Of a stretch of DNA of 34,316 nt, positions 1 to 9,360 are shown one piece after another. The DNA lies in the NCBI GenBank assembly GCA_035378955.1, contig DAOSUS010000032.1, positions 1 to 34,316 of the forward strand, read 5' to 3'. Numbering within the stretch: the stretch's first letter is position 1; each line of letters opens with the position of its first letter. This stretch comes from Candidatus Hydrogenedens sp. (GTDB lineage Bacteria > Hydrogenedentota > Hydrogenedentia > Hydrogenedentales > Hydrogenedentaceae). The notes beneath the pieces are model-generated. The model had not been told where the DNA came from and made no database searches. It saw only the letters and a program-made list of their open reading frames with translations. The translations under genes and the position numbers were made by a program.

Positions 1-1535
1 TTCGCAATAGAGCCTATTTTTCGAGAACGATACATTGCCCCTAAAGCATGAGCAGCATCTTCAATTAAGTGTAAATGATACTTATCTGCCACTTTCTGTA
101 TTTCATCAAGTTCACAAGGATGTCCTGCAAGGTCTACAGGAATAATGGCTTTCGTTTTTTCTGTAATCTTTTCTTCAATTTGTTGAGGGTCAATATTGTA
201 GGTAAGCGGGTCTACATCTACAAATACAGGCTTTACACCCATATTTAAAAGTGTATTGATGGTGGATACCCAGGTAATAGGTGGTGTTATAACTTCATCG
301 CCCGCTTTTATCCCTGCTTCCACCAAACAGAGATGTATCGCGGCAGTGCAGGAAGAAACGGCAACACCTTCACTTGCTCCAACAGTAGAAGCAAAGTTTT
401 GCTCAAAAGCATGTATATTATGACCTGAGGTTAACCACCCACTCCTCATTGCCTGTATAACAGTTTCTTCCTCGTCTCGACCCATAACGGGTTTCGCTAA
501 GGGAATAAATAAAGGAGCCGTAGGTTCTCCCCCTTCTTGAACAGGAATTTTTTTCAATTTCTTAAATTGCAGCACATTAATATATTTATCAAAAAATGGG
601 TCTTCGTGAGGATATCGTTCTAACCAATCAGAAATTTCCTGTAATGCGTTTTGTATGGTATATTCTGGTTGGAAATGAAATTGTGTGATAAACTTCTGAA
701 ACTGCACCCGAAAAGTTCGCAAATCCTCATCATCACGGACCACATCTATTTCGGTTCCATGGACAACCGAAGCAATTTCCTGGGCTAAATCTATAATCTT
801 CTTATTAAGGGAATTATGTCCTATATTAAAAATTTGGTTATGTATTTCATTTTGTTGGGCTTCACACATCAGAGAAATTGCTCGAGCACAATCACGAACA
901 TGCAAGAAAGGTCGCCACTGATTACCACCTCCTCGAACTTCTATTCTTTTTTGCCTTTTAGCCGTAGATACCATTTGATTTATAGCCAGGTCAAAACGCA
1001 TTCGGGGAGAATATCCAAAAAGCGTAGAAAACCGTGCTATGATAGGTGAAAATTTTTCGTGGGCTAATTTTTGCAATTTTTCTTCTGCTTCTCTTTTGGT
1101 TTGACTGAAAGTGGATATAGGGTTTGTGGGGCTATCTTCATCAAGCCAGTCTCCAATGCCTTTTCCATATACTGCACATGTAGAAGCAAAGATAAATTTT
1201 TTTACGCCTTTTTGACTACTTTGCCGAGCCAATTCAATAGTGCTGTCTACATTCACTTCTCGGGCTGTAATCGGGCAAAGGGCACAGGTAGGGTCATTGG
1301 CAAGTCCCGCAAGATGAACCACAACATCCATCTCATTAAAAAGGTCGGGAAACTCCTGCCAATGACGAATATCGCCTTGAATTATTTCTACATCTGTATT
1401 TTTTAACCAATCTGCTTCTTCAGGGAAGCCAAAGCACATACGGTCAAATATACGAACTTTATGTCCCTTCTGTAATAATTCATAAGTAACCCAACATCCT
1501 AAATATCCAGCACCGCCTGTAACAAGTATTTTCAT
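1..1535 (-). CDS. Fused NAD-dependent epimerase/dehydratase-like + DegT/DnrJ/EryC1 aminotransferase (3' end outside window)
   Basis: A single open frame of 511 complete codons runs off the left edge with no stop. Residues 1-310 are an extended short-chain dehydrogenase: TGGAGYLG Rossmann loop (6-13), HLAGLAND (74-81) and an ASTCAVYG strand (117-124). Residues about 345-511 are the N-terminal part of a DegT-family PLP aminotransferase: LAKPVMGRDE (346-355), SSCTAAIHL (394-402), and LIEDAAHALGA (490-500), whose Asp contacts the PLP pyridine. The Schiff-base lysine would lie beyond the window. Such enzymes modify nucleotide sugars for surface glycans; the order suggests oxidation or dehydration followed by transamination. 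The YxxxK tyrosine of the SDR half is Phe143 (FSQTK), so catalysis by that half is doubtful. The start has a TGGGAG ribosome site nine bases upstream. The linker (about 310-344) was read base by base and has no stop, so the fusion is seen directly. Substrate unknown. Confidence 0.88.
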   Translation of the reverse strand, partial: MKILVTGGAGYLGCWVTYELLQKGHKVRIFDRMCFGFPEEADWLKNTDVEIIQGDIRHWQEFPDLFNEMDVVVHLAGLANDPTCALCPITAREVNVDSTIELARQSSQKGVKKFIFASTCAVYGKGIGDWLDEDSPTNPISTFSQTKREAEEKLQKLAHEKFSPIIARFSTLFGYSPRMRFDLAINQMVSTAKRQKRIEVRGGGNQWRPFLHVRDCARAISLMCEAQQNEIHNQIFNIGHNSLNKKIIDLAQEIASVVHGTEIDVVRDDEDLRTFRVQFQKFITQFHFQPEYTIQNALQEISDWLERYPHEDPFFDKYINVLQFKKLKKIPVQEGGEPTAPLFIPLAKPVMGRDEEETVIQAMRSGWLTSGHNIHAFEQNFASTVGASEGVAVSSCTAAIHLCLVEAGIKAGDEVITPPITWVSTINTLLNMGVKPVFVDVDPLTYNIDPQQIEEKITEKTKAIIPVDLAGHPCELDEIQKVADKYHLHLIEDAAHALGAMYRSRKIGSIA

Positions 1536-1617
1536 TATAATTGACTCCCAAATGTAAAAATATTTACTATAATTCTATCACTAAAATATAAAACAATTAT
1601 AAATTAAAGGAATTGTT

Positions 1618-2823
1618 ATGCGAAACATCGTATTTATTTTTATATTTTTTTGTTTAATTGTTTTCATCAACCAAAATATTTTTTCTCAAGAAAATCCGTG
1701 CTTAAAGGAAATTAAAGACTTAGTCCCTTTTGAGGGAATACCCAATCTATTTCAGTTTTGTGATGGGACCCCAGTAAAAACAGTTCAGGATTGGGAAAAA
1801 CGCAGAAATGAATTAAAAGATATTCTTATGTTTTATGAATACGGACATTTACCACCACCAGCAAAAATAAAAAAATCGGAATTGATTGTTGAAGAAAAAT
1901 TTTATAACGACAAAGGTATATACAGAGAATATAGCGTCTATTACGGACCCCCTGATTTCAAGTTGGATGTTATGATGTTTTTACCTGTATCTGCAAAAGA
2001 AAAACCCTGTCCTGTTATTCTATTTATACCGAAATTCTGGAAGGAGAATGATGATAATAAAGAAATTGCTATGAAATGTATTGACCGTGGTTATGCTCTC
2101 TGTCTCTATGATAAAAGTGTCCTGGACGATGACAGTGGGAACAGAGACCAGATGATATACAAACTATATCCCGATTGTGATTGGGGTTCGTTAGGTGTTT
2201 GGGGATGGGGTGCTTTACGCGTTCTCGATTTTCTCGAAACGATTCCTGAAGTGAACACAAAACAATTGACATTAACAGGGCATTCGCGTAGGGGCAAAGC
2301 CTCTATGTGGGCAAGTGCAAATGATGAACGAATACCATTAGTCATACCTCAATCCAGTGGAACAGGCGGTTGCGGTTCGTATCGAATTGTAGGAAAAGGG
2401 TCAGAGACATTAAAAGCCATTACAACAGATGTTGCTCCTTACTGGTTTGTTCCCCGATTAAAAGATTTTATTGATAAAGAAGACCGACTACCTTTCGACC
2501 AGCACTTCTTGAAAGCATTAATTGCTCCGCGTGGACAATTATCCCGTGAATCCTTAGGGGATTTATGGGCAAACCCTATGGGGACCCAAGTAATGCATGA
2601 ATGCACTGTCCCTGTATACCAATTCTTAGGGGTTCCTGAAAATATTGGGATACATTTTAGGGAGGGCGGGCATGCTTTACAACCTTCCGATTGGGATGTT
2701 GTTCTTGATTTCTCAGATTATTTCTTCTTTAAAAAGAATCCGCCAAAAGGACTGAATGTCTTACCCTTTAAAAACACTCCGAAACCATCATGGGCTACAT
2801 CTAATCCGAACCAGAATAAATAG
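1618..2823 (+). CDS. Exported CE15-like carbohydrate esterase (glucuronoyl esterase family)
   Basis: A 401-residue alpha/beta hydrolase with an N-terminal hydrophobic signal peptide (about 1-23, ending near FSQEN). The nucleophile elbow GHSRRGK is at 221-227 (Ser223), matching the GxSRxGK motif of CE15 glucuronoyl esterases, which cleave ester links between 4-O-methyl-glucuronate and lignin alcohols. The following strand QSSGTGGCG (245-253) lacks the Glu seen after the nucleophile in fungal members, as in many bacterial relatives. The general-base histidine is probably His352 in REGGH, and LIAPRG (301-306) also fits the family. Length is normal for a one-domain enzyme. AAAGGA lies six bases before the ATG. 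A TATAAT at 1568-1573 could be the -10, but the nearest TTGACT (1541) is 21 bp away, so the promoter is uncertain. It is divergent from the epimerase fusion. Substrate is inferred; the same fold includes acetyl-xylan-type esterases. Confidence 0.8.
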   Translation: MRNIVFIFIFFCLIVFINQNIFSQENPCLKEIKDLVPFEGIPNLFQFCDGTPVKTVQDWEKRRNELKDILMFYEYGHLPPPAKIKKSELIVEEKFYNDKGIYREYSVYYGPPDFKLDVMMFLPVSAKEKPCPVILFIPKFWKENDDNKEIAMKCIDRGYALCLYDKSVLDDDSGNRDQMIYKLYPDCDWGSLGVWGWGALRVLDFLETIPEVNTKQLTLTGHSRRGKASMWASANDERIPLVIPQSSGTGGCGSYRIVGKGSETLKAITTDVAPYWFVPRLKDFIDKEDRLPFDQHFLKALIAPRGQLSRESLGDLWANPMGTQVMHECTVPVYQFLGVPENIGIHFREGGHALQPSDWDVVLDFSDYFFFKKNPPKGLNVLPFKNTPKPSWATSNPNQNK

Positions 2824-2890
2824 ATATTAAGAGTATTTGATAATAAAAAATGGATATAAGACTAAATATCATTTTAATTAAGATGGCAAA

Positions 2891-3283
2891 ATGACACGAT
2901 TTGGTGTTTCCCCAAAAAAAGAGCAAGAACTTATCCAATGGATGGAACGGTTGGAAATTAAAGAAGAAGATTTAGAAGAAAGATTTATTTCCTCTCGAGG
3001 ACCTGGTGGACAAAATGTAAACCATACATCCACAGGCGTTTATATAAAACATACTCCTTCAGGTATTGAGGTAAAAGTAGATACATCTCGTTCCCAATCA
3101 TTAAATCGTTTCTTTGCTCGACGCAGACTTTGCGAATTGATAGAATATCAACGATATGGAAAAGAATCCTCTCTTATAAAAAAAATAAATAAAGAGAAAA
3201 AGCAAAAACAAAGAAGAAATAGGCGCTCAAGAAAAAAATACCTTAAAACAGAACCATCAGAAAAAATAGACCCATCAGATTAG
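2891..3283 (+). CDS. Small class I release-factor-like protein (GGQ domain)
   Basis: A 130-residue protein whose core is the catalytic RF-1 domain: SSRGPGGQNVN (34-44) with the GGQ tripeptide at 39-41, which places a glutamine at the peptidyl-transferase centre to hydrolyse peptidyl-tRNA. There are no codon-recognition domains. A basic tail rich in K and R (about 95-120) follows, as in ArfB/YaeJ and mtRF-R type rescue factors, where it enters the empty mRNA channel or binds the ribosome. It probably releases stalled ribosomes or split 50S subunits. It lies 67 bp after the CE15-like gene on the same strand. The ribosome site is weak; the start fits the family. Which rescue subfamily it belongs to cannot be decided by eye. 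Confidence 0.85.
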   Translation: MTRFGVSPKKEQELIQWMERLEIKEEDLEERFISSRGPGGQNVNHTSTGVYIKHTPSGIEVKVDTSRSQSLNRFFARRRLCELIEYQRYGKESSLIKKINKEKKQKQRRNRRSRKKYLKTEPSEKIDPSD

Positions 3284-3394
3284 TAGTGTTAATTGTTTGA
3301 TTAACAAGACATAAGTAATATAACAGAACAGAAAATCTTTTTCTCTATTAAATCAGTTACTTTGCAACACTATCTTGTTTTAGCAAAAGCCATC

Positions 3395-3420
3395 TCTGGG
3401 GAGTAAAGATACTCCCCAGA
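3395..3420. terminator. Bidirectional hairpin terminator between convergent genes
   Basis: A perfect 11-bp inverted repeat (TCTGGGGAGTA / TACTCCCCAGA) with a 4-nt AAGA loop lies between the plus-strand release-factor gene (ends 3283) and the minus-strand giant gene (ends 3434). A short T-rich run follows on the plus strand (AATTTCTT). On the minus strand CTTTTG follows after a few bases. A G+C-rich stem in an AT-rich gap is what an intrinsic terminator serving both genes would look like. Confidence 0.75.
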
Positions 3421-3433
3421 AATTTCTTAAAAA

Positions 3434-6400
3434 TTATACTTTTACTTTACCATGCCTAATCCAGAAGAATAATGCAATAACAGTTATGACTGTAAAAGCA
3501 ATGCTGAATACATTAACTAATGGTATCCCTTTTTCAACATTTAACATGACCTGATTAGAGGAAACCGTCTCACGAACATCGGTAACTTCTACCCAGTATA
3601 AACCTGCATCATCCGAACTTACTTCTGCGATTTCTAATATAGGTGAATCTGTTCCAATATTTTGAATTTCCTTACCTTTTCCTAACGGCTGGAATTTCCA
3701 TTGATAGTGTAGTTCAACTAAGCCACCTGTAACTTCTACTTCAAATCGCCATGTATCGCCTTCACTCGCTGTGCCACCTGTAGGCTGTTGGAGAAATTCT
3801 GCATGAGAACCAATCACAACCCGTGCTTGTTCTGATTGGACGGTATCTTTCTCATCACGAACTTCAACCCAGTAATTACCCGTCAATGATGGATCTAATT
3901 GAGGTGAAATATAAATCGCATCAGTATTTGTACCGGGAGCAGGTTCTGCGTCACGATACCATGTATATTGTTTATTTCCGAAGCCATCGGTTGTTTGAAC
4001 ACTTAATTGGAAATTCGGAGCTTCACCTATATACATTAATACTTCCTGGGGCTGCTGCGTAATCGCCAAATCTTCACCTACATATACCTGACAAATGTTG
4101 GATTGTAATCCTTCGCGTTCATCAAGCACATGCACATAATACAACCCTGTATTGGTAGTTGTAGGATTGCCTAAATCAATCGTTGGAGAATTCTCATTTA
4201 TTTGGACATATCCACTACCATCATCGAACCACCATTCATAATTAAGATTACCCAATCCACCTGACAGTGAAACAGATAAAGTCAATGGCTCATTATACGG
4301 CGCGTATTTTACCGCAGGCAGGTTGTTAACAAACTGCATATGTTCTGCAATTACTAATTCTGCTGTATCGGAGTTGATATTATTCTCCGGCACATCATCA
4401 CTGACTACGCAGTAGTAAGTACCGGAGGCATCTGTAGTTAATGGAGCAATGATATAAGAGGATTGGTTATTAACACCCGGTGCAGGTTGACTATCCTTCA
4501 TCCACAGGTAACGGATAGTACCATATCCACCACTTACACTGACCTGAAGTGTATGAGAAGTATATTCGCCCACATACACACGCAAGCCAGTTGGTTGAGA
4601 TGTAATAGTAAGTGGGTCATCCACTATCATTAAGAACACCGCCTCAGAAGTTACACTATCCGTGCCACTATCTTCTATTACTACATCGTAGAAATCTTCA
4701 TCCGTCTCGCTCAAGTTGTTAAGTGTGAGCATATTTCCACCGGGTTGTTGCTCTGGAGGTAAATTGCCAATACTGGCTCTACGCCATGTATATGTGATAG
4801 GTAGAATACCACCATTGATTTCGACAGTAAATTGCACATTTTGTCCCGGATTACGAACAGCGTTTTGCGGCTGCACAGTTATGGTAAGATGTGGCACTAC
4901 GCTTAATGTCCCTGCTTGAGATACTTTACTTTCCCCATTGCCATCGTTATCTGTCACCACACAACGATAAATACCACTTTCATTATTAGTAGGTGAAGAG
5001 ACAGTTAATGTACTTGTATCTACGCCTGAAAATGGAGAGGTATTACTTAACGCCTCGCCTCCGTCTAAAATACCGTTATTATTCAGGTCTTTGAACCACT
5101 GATACCGATATGGCGTTACTCCACCACTTGCAAGGACAGTTAATTGGACATTCGGTGTCCCTTCATACACTGTAGTCTGACTTGCAGGACCATACACCGC
5201 TAACGGGTCGTTTACGGTAATCTGTACGGTATTGGATACCGTCTGCCCATAAGGAATTATACCGAGTTCGTCTGTGATAACGACATCATATTCGCCATTA
5301 TCTTCGGGACCGGCAGGTGAGAGGTCTAAGTAGGGTAAGTTGGGAGCACCTAACGATACGCCGCCTTTCCGCCAGTCGTAGGATAGAACTCCTTTACCTC
5401 CTGTCGCATTTGTAGTTATTAACAGGCTTTGTCCTGTTGTATAATTGCCACCAACAGGTTGTAAAGTAATAGATACAGGGGCGTAAATAATCACACTTGT
5501 ATTATTATCGCTCAATTCCGTATGTGTGCTATCCGTAACTTCAACTGTATAAATACCTGCATCCGTGAGGGTGGCCGGATTTATGGTCAAAGACGGCGAA
5601 GTAGTAATTGCTACTTGCCCTCCATTTTTTAACCAACGATAGGACTTACTCCCTGTTCCACCAATGACCTGTGCATTGATATTAAAGGATGCCCCTTGAT
5701 AAGTTTCTACAACTGTTGGGTTGAGTGTAATGTCCATACCCACTTTAAAAGAAACATTAATTCCTTCCGGCACTGTAGTTGTCCAGATATTTCCATCAGG
5801 AATTGTGCCAAGATTATACGTAGATGAACCATCTACATAAAGTTCTACTTCATGAGCATCTGCTCCGCCATTGTTAACAAGAAAAACTTGTTTAAAATCT
5901 TTGAAAGGCGAATTTGAACCTGAAAGAACAACCATTTCGACTAAGTCAACGCCCGGAGTAACTACTTGCGATTTATTCCAGAAATTAGACAATGTAAAAC
6001 CACCTGTAGCAGGGCCATTAACTAATTGCGGAATTAATGGAGACTGTATTAATAGATTGTAAGGAGCAGGTGCTTTCAAAACCGTGTCATTTGTCGTGTT
6101 TCCTGACAAAATATCGTCTGAAAACACAGGATAGTTAGGTGTTCTCATATTTGATATATGAGTAAAACGGCCTATAATGTTGGAACTGGAATCGGAAGTA
6201 TGATTTTCACAAATAATAGTCCCTGAAGAAGATAAAATAATACTACCGTGTAGTTTTACCATACCCGGTGTGCCTAATCCTCCGTTACCACCTGCACCGG
6301 AAGAGCCACTCTGTCCTCCTGAACCGCCAATTCCACCACGACCACCACGAGCACCAGCACCACCAGGACCGCCCCATGTTGTTATTGGGAAACACCATGC

Positions 6401-9289
6401 TACTGTATTTGCATAATAACCTTGAGTTCCCCCATTTCCTCCTGCTCCCCAGCCCCAATTATCGCATGGGTCTATACCTCCTGAACCCGCATTGGGAGGA
6501 ATAATAGAACCTCCATTGCCGGGAGCAGATGAGGAAATATTGGTTTGTCCTCCAAATTGAAGAAGACCTCTTGCAGAAAGGACAGCAACACCACCGCCAT
6601 TTCCACCTTGTCCACCGTCGCGGGCTTTACTTGCTGTTCCACCGTTTCCGCCTGCACCACCAGAACCACCAGCACCTCCATATCCACCTGCTCCTCCAAA
6701 CCCATCTACTCCAGAACCTCCACAATTATGACATGGTGTATTCCATGCTGCGCCACCTCCGCCACCACTACCGCCACTACCGCCACCTCCTCCTTTTCCA
6801 CCACCTTGTCCTCCACCACCGCCACCTCCTCCGCCTCCTCCGCCTCCTCCAGAACCTCCTGCCAGAGACAAATTATCTGCAGATGCAATAAAAGAGCCGT
6901 TTCCACCAGAAGAACCATTTTGCCCGCTATTCCCGGGAGCTCCTACCGTAGCATTTCCACCATTGCCACCTTCCGTACCATTACCACCAGGACCACCATT
7001 ATTACACAATACTACACCTGAACCGCCTCCGGGTGAACCTCCATTGCCCGCAGAACCACCATTTGACCATACTGCGGAAGCACCTCCAGCCTCACCTCTG
7101 GAACCACCGGTTCCACCGGAACCCATTCCACCAAAACCTGCTTGTCCTGTTGAACCTGCAACACCCGGTTGACCTCCTGAACCTTGATAACCAGAACCGC
7201 CCGCAGTACCTCCATAACTTGTCCCGGCCTGTCCATTACCCCCATTGGTATAATCCCCCCCTGCACCACCCGGGGCTGCTCCTGCTCCACTACCATAGGC
7301 TGTACCTCCACTACCTCCAGAACCACCATTCCCCCCTGTACCACCTGCTCCACCAACACCACCTCCTGCCCGTCCGGGGACCGTACCAGAAACATCTAAA
7401 GTAGTATTCCATGTTATATCTTTAGTAGCACAAATAACTAAAGGATTTGTTCCAGATACATTGACCGTAACACCGGAGGGAACATATATATTCTGAAAAT
7501 TAAATTTTCCTACATAATTTCCACCACCTATGTCTAACAATTGTCCTTGAATCATAGGACCTGAATTAATGCGATAAAATGGCTGATTTGTATTAGTTCC
7601 TGTGTAAAGGGTAAGACTGTCTCCTGAATTTAATTCTAAATTTCCTAAAGTCCCATTACTAAGGTAAATATCTGTTGATGAAAATTGGGGAAGTTTAAAA
7701 TAATAATTCGGATAAGAGCCTCCTTGATTGGGGTTTCCCGCTGTATCTGTACAACAACTTCCGGGTATTGTAATCGTAACAAATATATCTGAAGCACGGG
7801 AGACTGTTATCCCAAAATTATATGTTGCACCATTTCCCGAAAAATCTGTTACCTGAGCGATACCACTACCGGATACAGATAACTGAATATCACTCGAAGT
7901 AAAACCCGTTACAGGTTCACTAAAAGTTGCCGTAAAACTCGCATAAGTAGTTTCATTGGGCTGAGAAGTATTCGTGGTTATTAACACGGTAGGAGATGTA
8001 GTGTCAATCGTATAGGATTCGCCAGCAGTATAGTTTCCATTTCCCTGACCAAAATTTACACCTAAAGCATTACCCAGAACACGCCAATTTAAATCATACA
8101 CCGTGTCTCGGTCAATAAAATCAATACTTATATCACCACTACCTGTTCCCCGATTAATTGTTACTGTGCGCGTGCTATCACTACCAGAAACAGATAAGAT
8201 AGATGCACCACTGAAACCGGCGCCATCTATAACAAAATCGTCTACTGTAACATTCAAAACAGGTTCCGTAAAGGTTACAATAAACTCCAAGGTTGTTGCA
8301 TTTGTAGGATTTGGAGCCAATGGGTTACGTGCAATAGAAGCGACATAAGGAGGTGTGGTATCCATAAGCCAATTAGCAAAAAATTGATAAAGAGCATGTC
8401 CACATAAATCACGATATCCTGTTGTATTCAAATGTATTGGATCATTTCCATTATTTGCAAGAGCCGCACGGGCAGTCGGATATTCAATCAAACCGCCCGG
8501 GAAAGGAATATAATTAGGCGGGTCTCCGGGTATAGGACTGGTATTACTAGCAAACGGCGGACGGTAAACAGGTCCTGCATCCCAAAAGCCAGGATGTCCA
8601 TATCGATAATGTTGTAAACCAAAGTTATGGATATATGCCACCCGATTACGAGTACTTGCGATATTCCTTTTCCGCCAGCCCAACTCCACAAAAGCAGAAT
8701 TTAATTCACTTGGTGATGGATTATTTAAGTTAGCCTGCATCAGCATAGCCGCTTGATTCCCGGCTAAGGCTAATTCCCAGACATTGACGAAATCATAATC
8801 CACTAAACCAACTTTAATGTCAGGACGAAGTGAAAGTATATAATCAACAACTGTCACTAAATCCGTTTCAATTTCATCAAACACATCATTATTGGGTCCA
8901 GGCTGGGGTTGCATACCATTCTTCCATTTCCATAAAAGGTCATTACCTCCTAAACTTAAATGAACTATGTCAATGGTTGGATTATTCATAATGGCATTGT
9001 AAAGAGAATAAGTACGGACTGGATTGTTATTATCCCGTGGATTTGGCCAATCATCTGCAAAATGTTCTGCCATTGTTCCACCTATAGCAACCTTGTCCCC
9101 TTGAACACTCCATTCCCCTAATCCGTAGTAATTCAACACATAGGGCCAAATAGAGTCATTCCAAACAATCTCTGCCCAGCTATCTCCAACAATTAAAATA
9201 CGCTGCGTTGCAGAGTGTGAAAAAGAAGTAATTCCTAACAATAAAACGGATAAGAATATTAAACGAGCAAAACTTTTGTTGGAATACAT
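3434..9289 (-). CDS. Giant secreted SGNH-hydrolase / glycine-rich / Ig-repeat surface protein
   Basis: 1951 residues from the ATG at 9289, chosen because AGGAG lies seven bases upstream, a signal peptide follows at once, and a promoter lies between this ATG and the in-frame ATG at 9370. Order: signal peptide (1-27); SGNH/GDSL hydrolase (about 28-305) with GDSW (Ser37), GGND (Asn116) and DPIH (Asp283, His286), so all catalytic blocks are present; two Ig-like domains with the F-x-EPV motif (about 313-532); a glycine-rich core (about 640-1010) that includes a 14-Gly run and a CHNC motif; an unrecognised conserved block (about 1011-1183); eight Ig-like repeats of about 90 residues (1184-1918), each with a YxW strand and most with a DxGxY-like motif; and a C-terminal TM helix (about 1925-1944) with basic tail HGKVKV. 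It is probably a cell-surface, membrane-anchored esterase or adhesin. Its paralogue is encoded divergently from 9546. Substrate unknown. Confidence 0.85.
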   Translation of the reverse strand: MYSNKSFARLIFLSVLLLGITSFSHSATQRILIVGDSWAEIVWNDSIWPYVLNYYGLGEWSVQGDKVAIGGTMAEHFADDWPNPRDNNNPVRTYSLYNAIMNNPTIDIVHLSLGGNDLLWKWKNGMQPQPGPNNDVFDEIETDLVTVVDYILSLRPDIKVGLVDYDFVNVWELALAGNQAAMLMQANLNNPSPSELNSAFVELGWRKRNIASTRNRVAYIHNFGLQHYRYGHPGFWDAGPVYRPPFASNTSPIPGDPPNYIPFPGGLIEYPTARAALANNGNDPIHLNTTGYRDLCGHALYQFFANWLMDTTPPYVASIARNPLAPNPTNATTLEFIVTFTEPVLNVTVDDFVIDGAGFSGASILSVSGSDSTRTVTINRGTGSGDISIDFIDRDTVYDLNWRVLGNALGVNFGQGNGNYTAGESYTIDTTSPTVLITTNTSQPNETTYASFTATFSEPVTGFTSSDIQLSVSGSGIAQVTDFSGNGATYNFGITVSRASDIFVTITIPGSCCTDTAGNPNQGGSYPNYYFKLPQFSSTDIYLSNGTLGNLELNSGDSLTLYTGTNTNQPFYRINSGPMIQGQLLDIGGGNYVGKFNFQNIYVPSGVTVNVSGTNPLVICATKDITWNTTLDVSGTVPGRAGGGVGGAGGTGGNGGSGGSGGTAYGSGAGAAPGGAGGDYTNGGNGQAGTSYGGTAGGSGYQGSGGQPGVAGSTGQAGFGGMGSGGTGGSRGEAGGASAVWSNGGSAGNGGSPGGGSGVVLCNNGGPGGNGTEGGNGGNATVGAPGNSGQNGSSGGNGSFIASADNLSLAGGSGGGGGGGGGGGGGGQGGGKGGGGGSGGSGGGGGAAWNTPCHNCGGSGVDGFGGAGGYGGAGGSGGAGGNGGTASKARDGGQGGNGGGVAVLSARGLLQFGGQTNISSSAPGNGGSIIPPNAGSGGIDPCDNWGWGAGGNGGTQGYYANTVAWCFPITTWGGPGGAGARGGRGGIGGSGGQSGSSGAGGNGGLGTPGMVKLHGSIILSSSGTIICENHTSDSSSNIIGRFTHISNMRTPNYPVFSDDILSGNTTNDTVLKAPAPYNLLIQSPLIPQLVNGPATGGFTLSNFWNKSQVVTPGVDLVEMVVLSGSNSPFKDFKQVFLVNNGGADAHEVELYVDGSSTYNLGTIPDGNIWTTTVPEGINVSFKVGMDITLNPTVVETYQGASFNINAQVIGGTGSKSYRWLKNGGQVAITTSPSLTINPATLTDAGIYTVEVTDSTHTELSDNNTSVIIYAPVSITLQPVGGNYTTGQSLLITTNATGGKGVLSYDWRKGGVSLGAPNLPYLDLSPAGPEDNGEYDVVITDELGIIPYGQTVSNTVQITVNDPLAVYGPASQTTVYEGTPNVQLTVLASGGVTPYRYQWFKDLNNNGILDGGEALSNTSPFSGVDTSTLTVSSPTNNESGIYRCVVTDNDGNGESKVSQAGTLSVVPHLTITVQPQNAVRNPGQNVQFTVEINGGILPITYTWRRASIGNLPPEQQPGGNMLTLNNLSETDEDFYDVVIEDSGTDSVTSEAVFLMIVDDPLTITSQPTGLRVYVGEYTSHTLQVSVSGGYGTIRYLWMKDSQPAPGVNNQSSYIIAPLTTDASGTYYCVVSDDVPENNINSDTAELVIAEHMQFVNNLPAVKYAPYNEPLTLSVSLSGGLGNLNYEWWFDDGSGYVQINENSPTIDLGNPTTTNTGLYYVHVLDEREGLQSNICQVYVGEDLAITQQPQEVLMYIGEAPNFQLSVQTTDGFGNKQYTWYRDAEPAPGTNTDAIYISPQLDPSLTGNYWVEVRDEKDTVQSEQARVVIGSHAEFLQQPTGGTASEGDTWRFEVEVTGGLVELHYQWKFQPLGKGKEIQNIGTDSPILEIAEVSSDDAGLYWVEVTDVRETVSSNQVMLNVEKGIPLVNVFSIAFTVITVIALFFWIRHGKVKV
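6260..7372 (-). repeat. Glycine-rich repeat core of the minus-strand giant protein
   Basis: About 370 codons dominated by GG-x triplets (GGAGGTGGNGG-like). A run of 14 consecutive glycines is partly encoded by three near-perfect 9-bp units (CCRCCTCCT on the plus strand, 6822-6848). Asn, Ser, Ala and Gln fill the third position. Such periodic Gly-Gly-x sequence can form polyglycine-II bundles or collagen-like surfaces in known phage adhesins and antifreeze proteins; that structure is an inference here. The low-complexity DNA is a likely site for slippage and assembly errors. Confidence 0.85.
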
Positions 9290-9331
9290 ACTCATTCTCC
9301 TGCAGTTCAAAATTTCCTTCTTTCTTTGTTC

Positions 9332-9360
9332 TATATATACTTTAACATAAATTGTTACAA
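9332..9360 (-). promoter_or_regulatory. Predicted promoter of the minus-strand giant gene
   Basis: Read on the minus strand, TTGTAA (9360-9355) is followed after 17 bp by TATATA (9337-9332). The predicted start of transcription, near 9325, leaves a leader of about 36 nt before the ATG at 9289. The -35 lies just inside the longer reading frame from 9370, which argues against that upstream start. Motif match only. Confidence 0.45.

Noticed and set aside
816..1406. Plus-strand frames over the epimerase/aminotransferase gene
   Set aside because: The opposite strand encodes a 511-codon protein with clear family motifs across the whole stretch.
3287..3306. 7-bp inverted repeat TGTTAAT/ATTAACA after the release-factor gene
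   Set aside because: Weak AT-rich stem without T-tract; the strong hairpin at 3395-3420 is the better terminator.
6260..7372. Regular CCACC-type repeats that could look like a CRISPR array or satellite
   Set aside because: No constant repeat/spacer length; the pattern is triplet-periodic and explained by Gly-Gly-x codons.
6260..7404. Several long frames on both strands across the glycine-rich cores (for example 6545-7021, 7012-7395 and 12161-12445)
   Set aside because: They are shadows of GG-x repeats: products are Pro/His/Thr/Val-rich low complexity, have no ribosome sites, and overlap a gene with clear homology to its paralogue.
7400..7500. Recent gene conversion between the two giant paralogues at the near-identical segment before the glycine core
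   Set aside because: The proteins are almost identical there, but the DNA differs at many third positions, so selection on the protein explains it.
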